Source: JAAKFL01 sp964629645
GTDB lineage: Bacteria > Chlamydiota > Chlamydiia > Chlamydiales > SLFE01
DNA: 7,087 nucleotides
Reading direction: 5' to 3'
NCBI GenBank assembly: GCA_964629645.1
Contig: CAZVSU010000101.1
Coordinates: 1 to 7,087 of the forward strand
Shown here: positions 5,521 through 7,087 of the stretch, piece by piece
Layout of the letters: each line of letters opens with the position of its first letter
Position numbering within the stretch: the first letter of the stretch is position 1
The notes under the pieces: model-generated
The model's database searches: none
The model's input: the letters and a program-made list of their open reading frames with translations, nothing else
What the model was told of the DNA's origin: nothing
Position numbers and translations under genes: made by a program

Positions 5521-6753
5521 ATGAAGCGACCGGAAGTGCTCATTCTCGGTGGCGGATTCGGAGGCCTTAAAGCAGCCAGGGCGCTTAAAAATGCCGAAGT
5601 CAACCTCACACTAGTCGACAAAACCAACCATCACCTTTTCCAGCCCCTCCTCTATCAAGTTGCGACTTGCGCTCTCTCAACGCGCGATATCGCCTTTCCG
5701 ATCCGCGAAATCTTAAAACATCAGTCCAACACGAAAGTGATCATGGATGAAGCCGTAAAGATTGACCCCGATCAAAAAATCGTCCACTTTGAGTCCGGCA
5801 GAGAATTAAAGTTTGACGTTCTCATCGTTGCGATCGGCGCCCACTTTTCCTATTTTGGACATGATGACTGGAAACCCTTTGCCCCGGGTCTCAAAACACT
5901 CGAAGATGCCCAGGTGATCAGAAACAATATCTTGAAAGCCTACGAAAAAGCGGAGGTCTCGACCGACCCGAAAGAGATAGAAAAACTTTTGACGTTTATC
6001 GTGATTGGAGGCGGAACAACAGGTGTGGAACTCGCGGGAGCCATCGCAGAGATTGCCAGAAAAACATTGAGCAAAAATTTCCGGCATATCGATCCCAAAG
6101 GGACGAAGGTGTATCTTATTGAAATGAAAGATCACATCCTTCCCACTTATCCTGCCGACTTGGGAGAGCATGCCAAAAAGGACCTCGAGCAAATGGGTGT
6201 GACAGTGAAAACCGGCACTGCTGTCGATGAAATCCACGAAGATGGCGTAGAGACATCAGAGGGAAAAATTTGTAGTGAAAACGTGATATGGGCAGCGGGA
6301 AATCAAGCGCCCAAATTGCTCGAGGATCTCAAAGCGCCGCTCGATCAACAAAAGCGCGTTCTTGTCGAAGAGGACCTTTCCATTCAAGGTCATCCCGAGA
6401 TTTTTGTGATTGGCGATGCCGCCCACGTCGATGATGAAAGCGGGGCGATCCTTCCCGGTCTTGCTCCTGTTGCGATCCAGCAAGGTCAATATGTGGGAAA
6501 GCTGATAGCACGGGGGCTCGATAAAAAAAGAAAGCCCTTCTGCTATAAAGATAGGGGAATCATGGCGACCATTGGGAAAGCAAAAGCTGTGGCTGTTATT
6601 GGCGACAAGCATTTTACGGGACTTTTCGCCTGGCTCCTTTGGAGTCTTGTTCACATCACATTTCTTGTCGGGTTCAGAAATCGTTTTATCGTGATGCTCG
6701 AATGGCTTTTTTGGTACATTACGGAAAAAAGGGGATCGCGCCTCATCCATTGA
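5521..6753 (+). CDS. ndh: Type II NADH:quinone oxidoreductase (NDH-2)
   Basis: The 410-residue product is a full-length NDH-2, a membrane-associated flavoprotein that passes electrons from NADH to quinone without pumping ions. Two Rossmann motifs are clear: the FAD site LILGGGFGGLKAAR (7-20) and the NADH site FIVIGGGTTGVELAG (159-173, with Glu170 at the conserved position after the glycines). The second FAD contact VIGDAAH (296-302) and the quinone-site region LAPVAIQQGQYVG (314-326) follow. The C-terminus (about 366-402) is aromatic and hydrophobic (FTGLFAWLLWSLVHITFLVGF, EWLFWYI), as expected for the membrane-anchoring helices. AAGGA (5509-5513) sits seven bases before the ATG at 5521, which is preferred over the out-of-frame ATG at 5516. 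It lies 21 bases after pdhC and can recycle the NADH made by the pyruvate dehydrogenase complex. Sulfide:quinone reductase is a distant alternative, disfavoured by the NAD motif. Confidence 0.93.
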   Translation: MKRPEVLILGGGFGGLKAARALKNAEVNLTLVDKTNHHLFQPLLYQVATCALSTRDIAFPIREILKHQSNTKVIMDEAVKIDPDQKIVHFESGRELKFDVLIVAIGAHFSYFGHDDWKPFAPGLKTLEDAQVIRNNILKAYEKAEVSTDPKEIEKLLTFIVIGGGTTGVELAGAIAEIARKTLSKNFRHIDPKGTKVYLIEMKDHILPTYPADLGEHAKKDLEQMGVTVKTGTAVDEIHEDGVETSEGKICSENVIWAAGNQAPKLLEDLKAPLDQQKRVLVEEDLSIQGHPEIFVIGDAAHVDDESGAILPGLAPVAIQQGQYVGKLIARGLDKKRKPFCYKDRGIMATIGKAKAVAVIGDKHFTGLFAWLLWSLVHITFLVGFRNRFIVMLEWLFWYITEKRGSRLIH

Positions 6754-6784
6754 TTCGACCTTCTTTTTCATTTTCGGGTCTTTG

Positions 6785-7027
6785 ATGACGATTTCCGGGT
6801 TGACTTTAGATCAGACAATTGGGCAGCTTTTTGTTGTCCCTCCTCATCCATCAGCTGCAAAAGCCGAGCTGGAAGGGCAGCCCGGCAAGAGCTTAGATTA
6901 TGTGATGAGGTTGATCAAAGAAAAGCACATCGGCGGTGTTTTGCTGAAACATCATTGGGAGCTGGCCGATCAAATCGACACCGTAGACAAACTCCAGACC
7001 CTTTCTGAACGGAACCCTCACACCTAG
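6785..7027 (+). pseudogene. N-terminal fragment of a glycoside hydrolase family 3 (NagZ-like) protein
   Basis: The reading from ATG 6785 to TAG 7025-7027 is 80 residues, whereas GH3 beta-N-acetylhexosaminidases are several hundred. LTLDQTIGQLFVV (6-18) and the segment VMRLIKEKHIGGVLL (40-54), followed about 16 residues later by KLQTLSE, match the first strand and helices of the GH3 barrel. Family members continue at once into a substrate-binding segment rich in Asp, Glu and Gly; here the protein ends in RNPHT, and none of the three frames downstream recovers that segment. The frame is also open upstream of 6785 and encodes a hydrophobic run, STFFFIFGSLMTISG, like a signal-peptide core. Only TTG 6782 and ATG 6785 inside that run could serve as starts, and no good Shine-Dalgarno is seen. 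A 5' and 3' damaged gene is the simplest reading. A short functional protein, or a sequencing error, remains possible. Confidence 0.5.
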
Positions 7028-7033
7028 TACAAC

Positions 7034-7087
7034 TTATAAAAAGTTTTTGATCAAATTCGGCATTATAAGCGCCGCGATGAGCCGATC
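7034..7087 (-). CDS. Possible 3' end of a leftward gene entering from the right edge
   Basis: Read leftward from the right edge, one frame is open for 17 codons (DRLIAALIMPNLIKNFL) and ends at TAA (7036-7034), seven bases from the stop of the hydrolase fragment on the other strand. The hydrophobic-then-basic ending would suit the C-terminus of many proteins, including some insertion-sequence transposases, but 17 residues are too few to identify it, and an open frame of this length is common by chance. The neighbouring hydrolase gene stops abruptly just here, which makes an inserted element plausible. I do not recognise the family. Confidence 0.2.
   Translation of the reverse strand, partial: DRLIAALIMPNLIKNFL

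Noticed and set aside
6757..6780. GACC / GGTC pairing around a T-rich stretch after ndh.
   Set aside because: The stem is only four base pairs with a loop of about 16, too weak for an intrinsic terminator.

Overview
The window looks like a chromosomal segment of a Chlamydiae bacterium, more probably an 'environmental' chlamydia (Waddlia, Parachlamydia, Criblamydia or Simkania type) than Chlamydia itself. This is inferred from protein character: a pyruvate dehydrogenase cluster ordered E1-alpha, E1-beta, E2; a Mip-like FKBP with a chlamydial-style LYIHPELGYG motif; a Sel1-repeat protein; a type II NADH dehydrogenase, which I associate with environmental chlamydiae; and a secreted protein resembling hypothetical proteins I remember from Parachlamydiales. 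No database search was possible, so the taxonomic call is moderate.

Layout. Bases 1-389 (+) hold the 3' end of a Sel1-repeat protein cut by the left edge. It converges, with a 12-base gap, on a leftward two-gene unit (1903 back to 402): an unrecognised exported 298-residue protein, then an exported FKBP-type peptidyl-prolyl isomerase, overlapping by 13 bases. A 296-base divergent intergenic region (1904-2199) follows. It contains a leftward promoter candidate, a CRP-like inverted repeat and a rightward extended -10 promoter candidate.

The rightward block is pdhA (2200-3225), pdhB (3215-4216), pdhC (4225-5499) and ndh (5521-6753). These genes overlap or lie within 21 bases of each other, each with a reasonable Shine-Dalgarno. 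PdhA, PdhB and PdhC are E1-alpha, E1-beta and E2 of the pyruvate dehydrogenase complex. They make acetyl-CoA and need an E3 (dihydrolipoamide dehydrogenase) encoded elsewhere. Ndh can reoxidise the NADH the complex produces and pass the electrons to quinone, so the cluster joins acetyl-CoA synthesis to respiratory NADH disposal.

After ndh, 6785-7027 encodes what looks like only the N-terminal 80 residues of a glycoside hydrolase family 3 (NagZ-like) protein. A hydrophobic, signal-peptide-like stretch lies in frame upstream but has no usual start codon, and the reading ends before the catalytic barrel. The last ~55 bases could be the 3' end of a leftward gene, possibly a mobile element that broke the hydrolase gene. 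The window is too short there to prove it.

I see no tRNA, rRNA, CRISPR array or clear intrinsic terminator. Most of the window is ordinary core metabolism. The least explained parts are the right edge, the exported-protein/FKBP pair and the divergent control region. I did not find convincing evidence of a wholly new system.
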